Assembly: GCF_008364765.1 (NCBI RefSeq)
Contig: NZ_VTUY01000007.1
Span: 72,884 to 136,883 of the forward strand
DNA from: Bacillus sp. CH30_1T
Lineage (GTDB): Bacteria > Bacillota > Bacilli > Bacillales > Bacillaceae_B
Direction of reading: 5' to 3'
Length of the DNA stretch: 64,000 nt
Below are positions 26,199-35,125 of the stretch, in pieces (positions within the stretch are counted from its first letter, which is position 1; every line of letters starts with the position of its first letter). Position numbers and translations under genes: made by a program. Under the pieces are notes generated by a model that was given only the letters and a program-made list of their open reading frames with translations, did not search any database and was not told the origin of the DNA.

Positions 26199-26229
26199 CA
26201 AGCGCTCAGAAGATTTTCTGGGCGCTTTC
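26199..26229. terminator. Bidirectional terminator
   Basis: AAGCGCTCAGAA (26200-26211) pairs with TTCTGGGCGCTT (26216-26227), followed by TCCATTT on the plus strand. It separates two convergent genes. Confidence 0.7.
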
Positions 26230-26232
26230 CAT

Positions 26233-26901
26233 TTAATTCTCTCTTTCTTCCCAATGTTTTCGTTTATGGAAGTAAGCATAAATGACGATACAAAGCGTCA
26301 ACCATGCACCTCCCGCAGTGAACCCTCCAAGAATGTCACTCGGATAATGCACTCCTAAATACACTCTGCTAAGTCCAATCAGTAGCACCAGAAAGCTGAC
26401 CACAATGACACTTGCCCACTTATATCGTTTATGATCTAATGCCCGAAACAATATGAAAGCAAGGGTTCCGTAGAAAATAAAGGAACTCATGGAATGACCA
26501 CTGGGAAAACTATAACCGCCTTGCTCGATCAGTGCTTCAATATCCGGTCGTTCCCGTTTGAAAATCCATTTTAGCAGCCAATTAAATCCTGCTCCTGTTG
26601 TGATGGTAATTCCTACAAACAGAGCAAGTGGATACTTCTTGAGAAACAAAAGTATTACCACGACACTGATTGCAAATATTGTGATCCCTTTGATGCCACC
26701 CAAAAAGGTAACTGACATCATAAAGGTCGTTAACTTCGGGGAAATGAACCCCCTTACAATCTCAGAGACACTATTGTCAAATTGTGCTATTTCATTTTCT
26801 TTCCATTCCTCGACTATCGTGACGAATCCCCATGTAAATGCAATTAGACAAATGATTGAAAGGACAACAAATACTCCTTGTTTTAATTCTTTCTCCTTCA
26901 A
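26233..26901 (-). CDS. PAP2 family phosphatase
   Basis: A 222-residue membrane protein with six hydrophobic segments and the full PAP2 active site: KWIFKRERP (motif 1, about residues 107-115), YSFPSGHSM (motif 2, about 126-134) and SRVYLGVHYPSDILGG (motif 3, about 174-189). Family members remove phosphate from lipid phosphates such as phosphatidylglycerophosphate or undecaprenyl pyrophosphate on the outer face of the membrane. Start is TTG 26901 with GAGGGAG upstream. It lies downstream of ku on the same strand with a 33-nt gap and may be cotranscribed. Confidence 0.9.
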   Translation of the reverse strand: MKEKELKQGVFVVLSIICLIAFTWGFVTIVEEWKENEIAQFDNSVSEIVRGFISPKLTTFMMSVTFLGGIKGITIFAISVVVILLFLKKYPLALFVGITITTGAGFNWLLKWIFKRERPDIEALIEQGGYSFPSGHSMSSFIFYGTLAFILFRALDHKRYKWASVIVVSFLVLLIGLSRVYLGVHYPSDILGGFTAGGAWLTLCIVIYAYFHKRKHWEEREN

Positions 26902-26934
26902 TACTTCTCCCTCTCTTCACAAACAACTTATGTT

Positions 26935-27765
26935 CTATTGAGCTTTTTTCTTTGAAGTCGTTTTCTTTTTCGTTTGCTTCTTCGGCTTGTTCGGCTTGGA
27001 TGAATCAATTGAAGCTTGAAGTGCCGCCATTAAGTCTGTCACATTTTCTCTAGGCTCTTTTTCTTTCGCTGTGACGACCTTTTCCCCGGTTTGCTTCGAT
27101 TCAATCAACTGACTCAAGCGTTCACGATATTGATCTTTATAGTTCTCCGGTTGAAATTCAGTTGTGAGTTGATCTATCAACATCGTTGCTGTTTCCAACT
27201 CTTTGTCCGTTATTTCATCTTCTTCGGGAACATTCGGTACATCACCCGTGCCTCTTACTTCATCTGGATAATGGATGGTTTCCATTACAAGCGTATTCTC
27301 ATACACTCGAACGATGGAAAGTTGTTCCTTCGAGCGCATCGTGATTTTGGCGATTCCAACTTTCCCGGATTCCTGAAGTGCTTTACGTAATAATGAGTAA
27401 GCCTTTTTCCCACCTTCATTCGGTGAAACAAAATAACTTCGATCAAAGAATATCGGATCGATTTCCGCTATTTTGATAAAGTCTACTATCTCTACAGCTT
27501 TCTCCCCATTTGCTTCCTTCAATTCCTTCAGTTCCTCTTCTTCAAGAACGACAAATTTCCCCTTGGTCACTTCATAGCCCTTAACAATGTCATTATGGTC
27601 GATTTCTTTTTCACATGCGGGACATACTTTTTCATATTTAATCGGTGTATGACACTCTTTATGAAGTGAACGAAGTTTTATATCTCGATCTTCTGTAGCA
27701 GAATGAAGTTTAATGGGGATGTTCACCAGTCCAAAACTGATTGAGCCTTTCCAAATCGTATGCAT
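26935..27765 (-). CDS. ku: Ku protein (non-homologous end joining)
   Basis: A 276-residue DNA-end binding protein that loads on double-strand ends as a homodimer ring and recruits LigD. The N-terminus MHTIWKGSISFGLVNIPIKL is the typical bacterial Ku opening. A HKEC...CPAC pair (about residues 35-50) could bind zinc. The core ends near residue 220, and the tail is a Lys-rich extension (KPKKQTKKKTTSKKKAQ) that in other Ku proteins helps DNA binding. It is transcribed away from ligD with a 137-bp shared upstream region. In Bacillus this pathway serves spores and stationary cells. Confidence 0.95.
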   Translation of the reverse strand: MHTIWKGSISFGLVNIPIKLHSATEDRDIKLRSLHKECHTPIKYEKVCPACEKEIDHNDIVKGYEVTKGKFVVLEEEELKELKEANGEKAVEIVDFIKIAEIDPIFFDRSYFVSPNEGGKKAYSLLRKALQESGKVGIAKITMRSKEQLSIVRVYENTLVMETIHYPDEVRGTGDVPNVPEEDEITDKELETATMLIDQLTTEFQPENYKDQYRERLSQLIESKQTGEKVVTAKEKEPRENVTDLMAALQASIDSSKPNKPKKQTKKKTTSKKKAQ

Positions 27766-27902
27766 ATATCAATACCCTCCTTCTCATAAACTAATCCCTT
27801 ATCGTTAGCATTAGTTCTCACGTAATCTTCATTCCCTAAAACATCTGGAAATAAATAAACTCTCATTGGTCACACTAATACTAAAAATCAGGGTGAATAG
27901 AT

Positions 27903-29762
27903 ATGAAACCGATGCTTCCTACCTTATATGATAAGCTCCCCGAAAATGAGGACTGGCTTTATGAAGTGAAATACGATGGATTTCGAGGAATTCTCTCTGT
28001 CAATCCTAATCAGATCAGTCTTCAAAGTCGTAACGGAAAGGAACTGCTTCCACACTTCCCGGAAATTGAAGAACAGATTAAAACTTTACTCGAAGAAAGG
28101 AACTTAACTACCCCTTTCATTTTAGATGGGGAAATCGCCTTATTACGCTCTTCCTGCAGCAGTGAATTCTTTGAATTGCAGGTAAGAGGCAGAATGCGCA
28201 ATAAGCTGAAAATCAACCATGCTGCAGTCGGGAGACCCGTTAAATTTCTTGCATTCGATTTACTACAGTATGGAAAAAAATCATTTGCCCCCGAACCTTA
28301 CCTTACAAGAAAAGAAAAATTGAAAGAGGTTTTTACCTCTCTTCAATTGCCGTTAGAACCGTCCCCTTTTCTCCCATCTTCCATTCAAATGGTACCCTAT
28401 TTCAAGGATCCGCAGGAAATATGGGAACTTGTAGAAAAAGAGGAAGGTGAGGGTGTTGTCGCCAAGAGGAAACATAGTATGTGGGAAGCTGGAAAACGAA
28501 GTACGAGCTGGGTAAAAACCAAGAATTGGAAACAATGTCACTGTTTCATCACTGCGCTGGATGAAACGAACGATTACTTTCACATTGGAGTTTTCGATAA
28601 CGAAAAGATTATGCCTATTGGCTTGTTTCACTTTGGTCTTTCACCAGAAGAGAAAAGAACATTAAAAGCAATGATTAAAAAGAATAGTATGAAGAATGAT
28701 CATTCCCTTTATTACATAGACCCGGCTATAACTGTGGAAATTTCATATTTGAATTGGTATGAGGGTCAACTGAGAGAACCACATTTTCATCGATTTCTAT
28801 TTTCCATCCCTCCAGAATCCTGCACAATGGAGCAATTCAAGTTGGACGAAGCATCCCTTCCGCGTAGGGTTGAAATCACTCATCCAGATAAGGAATTGTT
28901 TCGGAGAGTCTCAATGACTAAGCTTGATTACGTTCGGTATCTTCGGAAGATGTCCGTTGCTATTTTGCCTTTTCTGAAGGATAGACCATTGACTTGTATT
29001 CGGTTTCCACACGGGCTCTTTGGTGAATCCTTTTATCAAAAAAATACGCCTGATTACGCCCCTTCATTTATTGAAACATACAAGGAGGACAACATCGACT
29101 ATACGCTTTGCAATAACTTGGAGACATTGATTTGGCTTGGAAATCAGCTTGCATTGGAATTTCACATTCCTTTCCAAAGGGCAAAGGATACATCTGTCAC
29201 TGAAGTGGTCTTTGATTTAGATCCACCCGGCAGGGATCAATTCTCCCTGGCGGTTAAAGCTGCTTCCATTATGAAAGAACTATTCGACCGACTGAACCTG
29301 CATAGTTTTGTGAAAACGTCGGGGAATAAGGGACTGCAAGTGTATATTCCCATACCATCGGGATACACATGGAAGGACACCGGCTTGTTTACTGAGTTCA
29401 TCGCACACTACCTTGTTACCAATTATCCTGAGGATTTTACGATCGAGCGTTTAAAAAAGAACCGAAAAGGCAGATTATACGTGGACTACATTCAGCATGG
29501 AGAAGGAAAAACCATCATTGCGCCTTATTCCTTAAGGGGGAATGAAGATGCTTTAGTCGCGACTCCACTCTGGTGGTATGAAGTAAATGAGGACCTTCAT
29601 CCAGAACACTTTACAATAGATGTTGTTTTGCAGAGGTTCCAGAAGATGGGTTGTCCCTTTACTAAATTCGAATGGGTAAAAGACCTTCAGCCATTTGATA
29701 ACGTGATTCAATTTTTGAAACAGCAATCCAACAACAAAAAAAAGAGTGCCCCAAAAGCTTAG
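27903..29762 (+). CDS. ligD: ATP-dependent DNA ligase D (ligase + polymerase)
   Basis: A 619-residue two-domain enzyme that trims, fills and seals DNA ends with Ku. The N-terminal ligase domain has the adenylation Lys in EVKYDGFRG (about residues 22-30), with DGEIALL and EGVVAKRK following. The C-terminal LigD-type primase/polymerase domain has the metal-binding VVFDLDPPG (about residues 438-446) and KTSGNKGLQVYIPI (about 475-488). There is no phosphoesterase domain, as in B. subtilis LigD (YkoU). The start is ATG 27903; the weak ribosome site GGGTGA lies 6 nt upstream. Confidence 0.95.
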   Translation: MKPMLPTLYDKLPENEDWLYEVKYDGFRGILSVNPNQISLQSRNGKELLPHFPEIEEQIKTLLEERNLTTPFILDGEIALLRSSCSSEFFELQVRGRMRNKLKINHAAVGRPVKFLAFDLLQYGKKSFAPEPYLTRKEKLKEVFTSLQLPLEPSPFLPSSIQMVPYFKDPQEIWELVEKEEGEGVVAKRKHSMWEAGKRSTSWVKTKNWKQCHCFITALDETNDYFHIGVFDNEKIMPIGLFHFGLSPEEKRTLKAMIKKNSMKNDHSLYYIDPAITVEISYLNWYEGQLREPHFHRFLFSIPPESCTMEQFKLDEASLPRRVEITHPDKELFRRVSMTKLDYVRYLRKMSVAILPFLKDRPLTCIRFPHGLFGESFYQKNTPDYAPSFIETYKEDNIDYTLCNNLETLIWLGNQLALEFHIPFQRAKDTSVTEVVFDLDPPGRDQFSLAVKAASIMKELFDRLNLHSFVKTSGNKGLQVYIPIPSGYTWKDTGLFTEFIAHYLVTNYPEDFTIERLKKNRKGRLYVDYIQHGEGKTIIAPYSLRGNEDALVATPLWWYEVNEDLHPEHFTIDVVLQRFQKMGCPFTKFEWVKDLQPFDNVIQFLKQQSNNKKKSAPKA

Positions 29763-29778
29763 CTTTTTAGGACACTCT
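29735..29778 (-). terminator. Terminator for dapF, inside the ligD 3' end
   Basis: Stem AGAGTGCCCCAAAAGCT (29743-29759) with AGCTTTTTAGGACACTCT (29761-29778), then T8 on the minus strand. It overlaps the last codons and stop of ligD. Confidence 0.75.
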
Positions 29779-29780
29779 CG

Positions 29781-29808
29781 CCTGAACTTACACAAGCTCA
29801 GGTTTTTT
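29781..29808 (+). terminator. Terminator of ligD
   Basis: Short stem CCTGA(A)C...G(C)TCAGG (29781-29802) followed by TTTTTT. Confidence 0.7.
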
Positions 29809-29811
29809 AGT

Positions 29812-30807
29812 TTAGGCACTCATAAATACTTTACTATCAACAATTGATTTGGCATGATTTTGAAGCAGTTCGTACGTCCCTTCTTCAGTGAAATCCTGTC
29901 TGGAAATCTCACGATAATCCTCAGGATGTGTGATAGACAATTCAAACTGGGCCTGGTAGAGATATGTTGCATTCCCGATCAACTCCATATTGTATTGCCC
30001 TTCACCTAAGTGATTCACCACGACACGTACTTTTCCACCATTATTATATACATCTATTTCCTTGCCAAAATCATTCTGATTGAGTAAGCATGTCACAAGA
30101 CTGGAAGCAGACATAGCCGTTCCACAAGCATTTGTAAAGCCTACTCCTCTTTCGAAGGTACGAACATAAATCGCGCCTTTTTCTAATGGATGAACAAAAC
30201 TTACATTGACTCCATCCGGAAAGAGATTATTGGGACCATTTACTGTTTCAGCAATCGTCTTCTGTTCATTCGAAAGAATATGTTCTGTACTTACAACACT
30301 AATTAGATGAGGATTTGGGACCGCCAGTGCAGTAAACGATAATCGCTCTGAAATTTCAGGAATAATCTCGTCCACTAACGCCTCACGATCCATATTCATC
30401 GGCAATTTATCCAATTCAAATAATACAGGAGAAATTTCAACATTATACGTCGGTATATTTTCATAGATAGCCTCTTGAGCTGAAACACGCAGATCCGCTT
30501 TCATCGTCTGAATCGTAATCTTCGTTTTGTCGAGAAGCTCACACACATAGCGACCTACACAACGAAGTCCATTCCCGCACATGGATGCTTCAGATCCATC
30601 TGCATTGAACACCCTCATTTGTGCATCGCAATGTTCACTTGACAACACAAATAGGATTCCATCAGCTCCAATACCCGACTTTCGATCACAAAGTGCAAGG
30701 GCAAGATTTTGCCTTGCTTCTTCAGTAAATTCGTATCCATTTGTCATTTCATCAATCAGTAAAAAGTCATTTCCTGAGCCATGACATTTAATTAGATTCA
30801 AGTTCAT
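29812..30807 (-). CDS. dapF: Diaminopimelate epimerase
   Basis: A 331-residue enzyme that interconverts LL- and meso-diaminopimelate for lysine and peptidoglycan. The opening KCHGSGNDFLLIDE is canonical. The two catalytic Cys are in MCGNGLRCVG (about residues 78-87) and TNACGTAMSAS (about 226-236). The usual length is about 280; here roughly 40 residues are added at the C-terminus (after about residue 285, FELSITHPEDYREISRQDF), a less common long form. I start at ATG 30807 with GGAGGGA 6 nt upstream. Confidence 0.9.
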   Translation of the reverse strand: MNLNLIKCHGSGNDFLLIDEMTNGYEFTEEARQNLALALCDRKSGIGADGILFVLSSEHCDAQMRVFNADGSEASMCGNGLRCVGRYVCELLDKTKITIQTMKADLRVSAQEAIYENIPTYNVEISPVLFELDKLPMNMDREALVDEIIPEISERLSFTALAVPNPHLISVVSTEHILSNEQKTIAETVNGPNNLFPDGVNVSFVHPLEKGAIYVRTFERGVGFTNACGTAMSASSLVTCLLNQNDFGKEIDVYNNGGKVRVVVNHLGEGQYNMELIGNATYLYQAQFELSITHPEDYREISRQDFTEEGTYELLQNHAKSIVDSKVFMSA

Positions 30808-30991
30808 CGTGAATCCCTCCACGGTAATTTACTAGTAAACTATTCTTAATAGTCTTAGCTTGCCACAAACAAGCTCTTTTCGCAATCATCTCACCCTATA
30901 TTAATTAAAATAATCCTCCTGGTGTGACTTGTAGAAAACTTAATGGTTGAATTTCTTCGGCCATTTAGAGACAATGAGATGGGTGATGATC

Positions 30992-31288
30992 ATGAAGGAT
31001 GAGTATACTTTTCGGTTTCAAGTTCAAGACGTAGCAGAAGCGTGTGACGAATTTCATTCCCGGGATGTGACTGTATTGACCCATATTCTGAATGACAAAA
31101 AAGACCTTTTACATGAAGGTCTCTTTCGTGTGCGTTTTAATCAAATCGGCATTTATCCTATTCCTAAAGATGTAGCCCGACAAATATCTTCTAAGCACCT
31201 CCAACGATTACTTCTAATTGAATTGAAGAGATATATAAAGCCCCAAAGAAAATATCTGACTCCAGGGGAATATAAACCTGTTTGGTAA
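30992..31288 (+). CDS. Hypothetical protein, 98 residues
   Basis: A small basic protein that I do not recognise. It begins MKDEYTFRFQVQDVAEACDE and ends in a Lys/Tyr-rich tail (YIKPQRKYLTPGEYKPVW). No signal or membrane segment is seen. GGGTGA precedes the ATG at 30992 by 5 nt; the frame is open to 30947 but without a ribosome site. It stands alone on the plus strand. Confidence 0.55.
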   Translation: MKDEYTFRFQVQDVAEACDEFHSRDVTVLTHILNDKKDLLHEGLFRVRFNQIGIYPIPKDVARQISSKHLQRLLLIELKRYIKPQRKYLTPGEYKPVW

Positions 31289-31716
31289 TTAACTGATCTC
31301 TGCTATTTCATGATGTAAGAGGTCTCGTTTTCCATTTACATGATGTTTTATAGCATACCATCACATCTCCTTTGTTTAACTTCAGTTCGTCCATTTTTGT
31401 TTCGATTGCCTTTTTCAAACAAAATAACCAGCTCCAGAATGTCTTTGAACTCGTTTGAGGCACCAGATTGCATTACAGATTTCATCATTCAATGGTAATT
31501 CAGCAAACCTTCAGGATTTCAAGACTTGGAATTACATTTTCCAAAATCTCCACGACAATTTCCTTGGGATTGAAGTAAACACTTCCATAGCACTCACCCC
31601 TACTGTTTTCCATATATATGTATATAAATAGTTCTAAAGTTTCATTGATCACTATAATAATAACAAGAAATATGTGGCAAGTCCACGGAATTTGGAAGTA
31701 GTTGTAAGGACAAAAA
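31289..31716. other. Gap with decayed-looking coding pieces
   Basis: About 430 bases without a convincing gene. On the minus strand, short open stretches such as GECYGSVYFNPKEIVVEIL (frame ending at 31500) and, in a different frame, MDELKLNKGDVMVCYK (about 31340-31390) read like protein but lack ribosome sites and are interrupted, so they may be remnants. Confidence 0.35.
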
Positions 31717-31779
31717 AACTCAAGCAGACAGGTCATCATTATGATTTCAATCGTAATGATGAGCAAATCCACTTGAGTT
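31712..31779 (-). terminator. Terminator of the purine permease gene
   Basis: Outer stem AACTCAAG (31717-31724) with CTTGAGTT (31772-31779) and an inner hairpin TCATCATTA...TAATGATGA, followed on the minus strand by T7. Confidence 0.75.
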
Positions 31780-31789
31780 GTTTACCGCA

Positions 31790-33079
31790 TTAATGAATCG
31801 AATGAACAAAAAAGTTCATAAGGAACAATGCAGCAATGATATATAGAGGAATGGATACTTCTCTCGCTTTACCTGTAGCCAATTTTAAAATTGGATAAAG
31901 AATAAAACCAATGGCAATTCCATCTGCAATACTGTACGTAAATGGAATCATCGCAATGATAAAAATGGCTGGAAATGCCTCTGTTAAATCACGAAGATCC
32001 ATATGTCGTATATTTTGAATCATTAAGCCGCCAATGATAATGAGGATTGGGGCGATAGCATGATCTGGAATCCACTTTAAATACGGAATAAACAACACAG
32101 ATCCCAAGAATAATACTCCAGTAGTCAAACTCGTTAATCCCGTACGACCACCTGCTGTCATGGCTGCAGCACTTTCTACAGTAGAAACCGTCGGACTCGT
32201 TCCGAAGAATCCTGATGTAAAGGCAGAAAATGCATTCGCCTGGAACGCTTTAGAGTATTTGTGAGGTTGATCGATCATATCCGTATGCCCATGAACGAGA
32301 CCGATGTTTTCAAATACCAGCACCATCGTGACAGAAAAAACTGCTATCCAAAACGGAATCTCCAAAATGGCACTAAAGGATATTTGACCGAAAACCTGAC
32401 TGTATTCACTTAATTGGAAAGAACTGGACTGAATCGATGGTTCGATTCCGAAGATGAATCCCAGCATGGTTCCAAAAGCAATACTCCATAAAAATTGACC
32501 TTTTACATTTCGAACAAACAAAAATATCGTCACCAGGAAAGTCAGCACAGTGGCCAACACCTTTAATTCCCCAAAATCACCAATCATGATGATGGCACTC
32601 TCTCCTCTTTGGATGAGGCCGCCTTTTTCAAGACCGATAAACATTAAAAACATCCCTAATCCTACAGTGATGGCTTCTTTTAATGTTTTGGGTATGGCTT
32701 CAGATAATACTTTTGAAAGCTTTGTAAATGCAATGATCATAAAGAGTATTCCTGAAATCACTACAACAGCTAAAGCTTCCTGCCACGTTAAGCCGGATGA
32801 TTTTACGAGTGTAAACGTAAACATCGCATTAATTCCCATGCCTGGAACCAGAAGGATTGGTGCATTTGCCCAAAAGGCCATCACCAAACACCCAACGAAG
32901 GAGGCAAGAATGGTTGCCATAACCGCTCCTTCAAATGGAATTCCAGCTTCAGAAAGAATTAAAGCATTCACAGCGATGATGTACACAATCGTGAAATAAC
33001 CGATTGCTCCAGCCATCATCTCCTGCTTCATCGTGGTACCGTGATTCTTTAACTGAAAAATACCTCCACGTGCTTTCAT
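31790..33079 (-). CDS. NCS2 family purine permease (AzgA type)
   Basis: A 429-residue transporter with about 12 hydrophobic segments, related to PbuG/PbuO hypoxanthine-guanine permeases. Family signs: ILLVPGMGINAMFTFTLVKS (about residues 75-94), VFENIGLVHGHTDMIDQPHK (about 253-272) and FGTSPTVSTVESAAAMTAGG (about 294-313). The ribosome site AGGAAG and the promoter at 33151-33179 lie upstream. I looked for a purine riboswitch upstream and did not find one, so control differs from B. subtilis pbuG. Exact base specificity is unknown. Confidence 0.88.
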   Translation of the reverse strand: MKARGGIFQLKNHGTTMKQEMMAGAIGYFTIVYIIAVNALILSEAGIPFEGAVMATILASFVGCLVMAFWANAPILLVPGMGINAMFTFTLVKSSGLTWQEALAVVVISGILFMIIAFTKLSKVLSEAIPKTLKEAITVGLGMFLMFIGLEKGGLIQRGESAIIMIGDFGELKVLATVLTFLVTIFLFVRNVKGQFLWSIAFGTMLGFIFGIEPSIQSSSFQLSEYSQVFGQISFSAILEIPFWIAVFSVTMVLVFENIGLVHGHTDMIDQPHKYSKAFQANAFSAFTSGFFGTSPTVSTVESAAAMTAGGRTGLTSLTTGVLFLGSVLFIPYLKWIPDHAIAPILIIIGGLMIQNIRHMDLRDLTEAFPAIFIIAMIPFTYSIADGIAIGFILYPILKLATGKAREVSIPLYIIAALFLMNFFVHSIH

Positions 33080-33150
33080 ATTATAATCTTCCTATAAAAC
33101 TGCCCTCTCCCTACCCGCTCCTCCCATAATAAGGGGAGCCACAAAATACT

Positions 33151-33179
33151 ATTCTAGCAAAAGGTCTGACGTTTGCCAA
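33151..33179 (-). promoter_or_regulatory. Promoter of the purine permease gene
   Basis: Minus-strand -35 TTGGCA (33174-33179), 17-bp spacer, -10 TAGAAT (33151-33156). A small hairpin (about 33118-33141) follows in the leader. Confidence 0.6.
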
Positions 33180-33227
33180 TATGTATTTTAGTGGGTACAG
33201 GTGGCGGGGTTTTTTTTCTCCATCAGG

Positions 33228-33353
33228 AAACCGGCCGAAAAGGGAAAAAATCCTGCGGCTTTTGTGAAAAACCCAGCCGGTTACGGGAAATACCCAGCCG
33301 AAATCACCAGGAAACCAGCCGTTTTGGAGAATAATCAAGCTGATTCACAAATT
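33228..33353. repeat. 21-bp tandem repeat, six units
   Basis: Six successive 21-nt units start at 33228, 33249, 33270, 33291, 33312 and 33333. Each begins AAxCCxGCCG-like and differs in its second half. Read on the plus strand the frame is open and gives a heptad K/N/Y-P-A-x4 (KPAEKGK, NPAAFVK, NPAGYGK, YPAEITR, KPAVLEN, NQADSQI). The minus strand is open too. No good start or ribosome site was found, so coding is unproven. Confidence 0.8.
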
Positions 33354-33384
33354 CATCCATATATTCCTCAGGTCCGTCCCTCGT

Positions 33385-33419
33385 AAAAAGCCAAGCCTCC
33401 CAAAAAGGAGGCTTGGCTT
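33385..33419 (-). terminator. Terminator of the rib operon
   Basis: Perfect 13-bp stem AAGCCAAGCCTCC (33388-33400) with GGAGGCTTGGCTT (33407-33419), then TTTTT on the minus strand. Confidence 0.92.
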
Positions 33420-33431
33420 GGTTGAAAATTT

Positions 33432-33902
33432 TTACTTATCTATCTCACGAATCAAATTGGCCATTTCAATGGCCGATACCGCTGCTTCCCATCCTTTGTT
33501 TCCTGCTTTTGTGCCGGCTCTTTCGATGGCCTGCTCGATTGTGTCTGTCGTTAAGACACCAAAGATGACGGGTACCTCTTCCTGTAGGCTTAAATTGGCC
33601 ACTCCTTTTGCAACCTCTCCGCTTACGTATTCAAAATGAGCGGTTGCTCCGCGGATGACCGTTCCCAGTGTAACAACGGCATCATAGTTCCCTGAACGGG
33701 CAAGTTTTTTGGCAATCATAGGAATTTCAAATGCACCTGGAACCCAAGTGACAGAAACATTTCCTTCTTCAACCCCGTGGCGCTTTAATGCATCTTCCGC
33801 CCCACCCAGAAGCTTAGATGTGATGAACTCATTGAAACGTGAAACGACAATGGCAACCCTTAATCCTGATCCGACTAAATTACCTTCATAAATTGTTTTC
33901 AT
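33432..33902 (-). CDS. ribH: 6,7-dimethyl-8-ribityllumazine synthase
   Basis: A 156-residue lumazine synthase that condenses the RibA/D pathway pyrimidine with the RibB product; it forms 60-mer capsids in Bacillus. The substrate motifs SRFNEFIT (about residues 20-27), VPGAFEIP (about 55-62), [14 protein letters not shown] (about 81-94) and the catalytic His within it are intact. It is the last gene of ribDE(BA)H, 12 nt after ribBA, with a strong terminator behind. Confidence 0.97.
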   Translation of the reverse strand: MKTIYEGNLVGSGLRVAIVVSRFNEFITSKLLGGAEDALKRHGVEEGNVSVTWVPGAFEIPMIAKKLARSGNYDAVVTLGTVIRGATAHFEYVSGEVAKGVANLSLQEEVPVIFGVLTTDTIEQAIERAGTKAGNKGWEAAVSAIEMANLIREIDK

Positions 33903-33914
33903 TGTATTTTCCTC

Positions 33915-35108
33915 CTAAAATTTAAGTAAATGTCCCAGCTTTGCATGCTTTGTTTTTAAATACTTCTCATTTTCGAATTTCGCCGGCATTTGGATCGGCA
34001 CTCGATCTGCGATTTCTAATCCGTACCCGTTGATTCCGGCAATTTTTCTAGGATTATTGGTTAGTAGACGCATCTTTGTTATGCCTAAATCTCTCAGTAT
34101 CTGTGCTCCGATTCCATATTCCCTCAAATCATCACCAAAGCCCAGTTTTTGATTAGCTTCAACGGTGTCATAGCCTTCTTCCTGGAGCTTATAGGCCTTC
34201 AATTTGTTGATTAAACCAATCCCACGGCCTTCTTGTCTCATATAAAGCAGTACACCTTTTCCATGCTCTTCAATTTGAGTCAGTGCTGTGGCAAGCTGCG
34301 GTCCACAATCACAGCGATTGGACCCGAATACATCTCCCGTTAAACATTCAGAGTGAACACGGACCAGTACATCTTCATCCTCGGACCACTCGCCTTTCAC
34401 AAGTGCGATATGCTCTTTTCCTGTAAGGTTTTCTGTGTAAGCAACCGCCTTGAAGTTTCCGAATTCGGTTGGAAGTTCAATTTCCACTTCTCTCGTCACA
34501 AGCTTTTCTTTTTTGCGTCTGTATCTGATCAAATCTTCAATGGAGATGATCTTAAGATCCCATTTATCAGCCAGTTTCATTAATTCAGGTACTCTTGCCA
34601 TCGTGCCGTCTTCATTCATGATTTCACAAATGACGCCTGATGGTTGTCCCCCTGACAGAACGGCCAAATCGATGGCGGCTTCTGTGTGTCCTGCCCGTTT
34701 TAGTACTCCGCCTTTTTTGGCGACAAGGGGAAATACGTGACCGGGTCTTTTAAAGTCCTCGGGCATTGAGACCGGGTTCAATAATTCCTGTATGGTGGTC
34801 GATCTCTCAAATGCACTAATTCCAGTAGTTGCGGATTTATGATCGACAGAAATCGTAAAGGCCGTGCCATGAGGATCCGTATTTGACATCGTCATGGGTG
34901 CAAGCTTTAGTTTTTGTGCAAGCTCCTCTGTTATCGGGGCACAAATCAATCCTCTTCCTTCTTTAGCCATAAAATTAATGACTTCTGGAGTCGCTTTATC
35001 TGTAAGGGCAATAAAGTCTCCCTCATTCTCACGGTTTTCGTCATCAACAACGATGACGACTTTACCTGCTTGTAAATCTTCCAGAGCTTCTTCAATCTTA
35101 TTAAACAT
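33915..35108 (-). CDS. ribBA: Bifunctional DHBP synthase / GTP cyclohydrolase II
   Basis: A 397-residue fusion. The N-terminal part (about 1-200) is 3,4-dihydroxy-2-butanone-4-phosphate synthase with [13 protein letters not shown] and GRGLICAP. The C-terminal part is GTP cyclohydrolase II with zinc ligands in [20 protein letters not shown] (about residues 252-271), catalytic RQEGRGIGL and NNPRK. The two activities feed both branches of riboflavin synthesis. Gene order ribE-ribBA-ribH matches B. subtilis. Confidence 0.97.
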   Translation of the reverse strand: MFNKIEEALEDLQAGKVVIVVDDENRENEGDFIALTDKATPEVINFMAKEGRGLICAPITEELAQKLKLAPMTMSNTDPHGTAFTISVDHKSATTGISAFERSTTIQELLNPVSMPEDFKRPGHVFPLVAKKGGVLKRAGHTEAAIDLAVLSGGQPSGVICEIMNEDGTMARVPELMKLADKWDLKIISIEDLIRYRRKKEKLVTREVEIELPTEFGNFKAVAYTENLTGKEHIALVKGEWSEDEDVLVRVHSECLTGDVFGSNRCDCGPQLATALTQIEEHGKGVLLYMRQEGRGIGLINKLKAYKLQEEGYDTVEANQKLGFGDDLREYGIGAQILRDLGITKMRLLTNNPRKIAGINGYGLEIADRVPIQMPAKFENEKYLKTKHAKLGHLLKF

Positions 35109-35125
35109 GGGGCAACCCCTCCCTA

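Noticed and set aside
27903..30807. NHEJ pair as part of a defence island
   Set aside because: Ku and LigD are normal in spore-forming Bacilli, and the neighbours (PAP2, dapF) are housekeeping genes.
31500..31772. 90-codon minus-strand frame
   Set aside because: The first half runs through the terminator of the permease gene and upstream spacer, with no ribosome site; at most a remnant.
33080..33200. Purine riboswitch upstream of the NCS2 permease
   Set aside because: None of the conserved loop blocks of the guanine/adenine aptamer are present.
33111..33386. Open frames of 61 and 75 codons on both strands
   Set aside because: Both come from the 21-bp tandem repeat; neither has a convincing start. 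Reported as repeat only.
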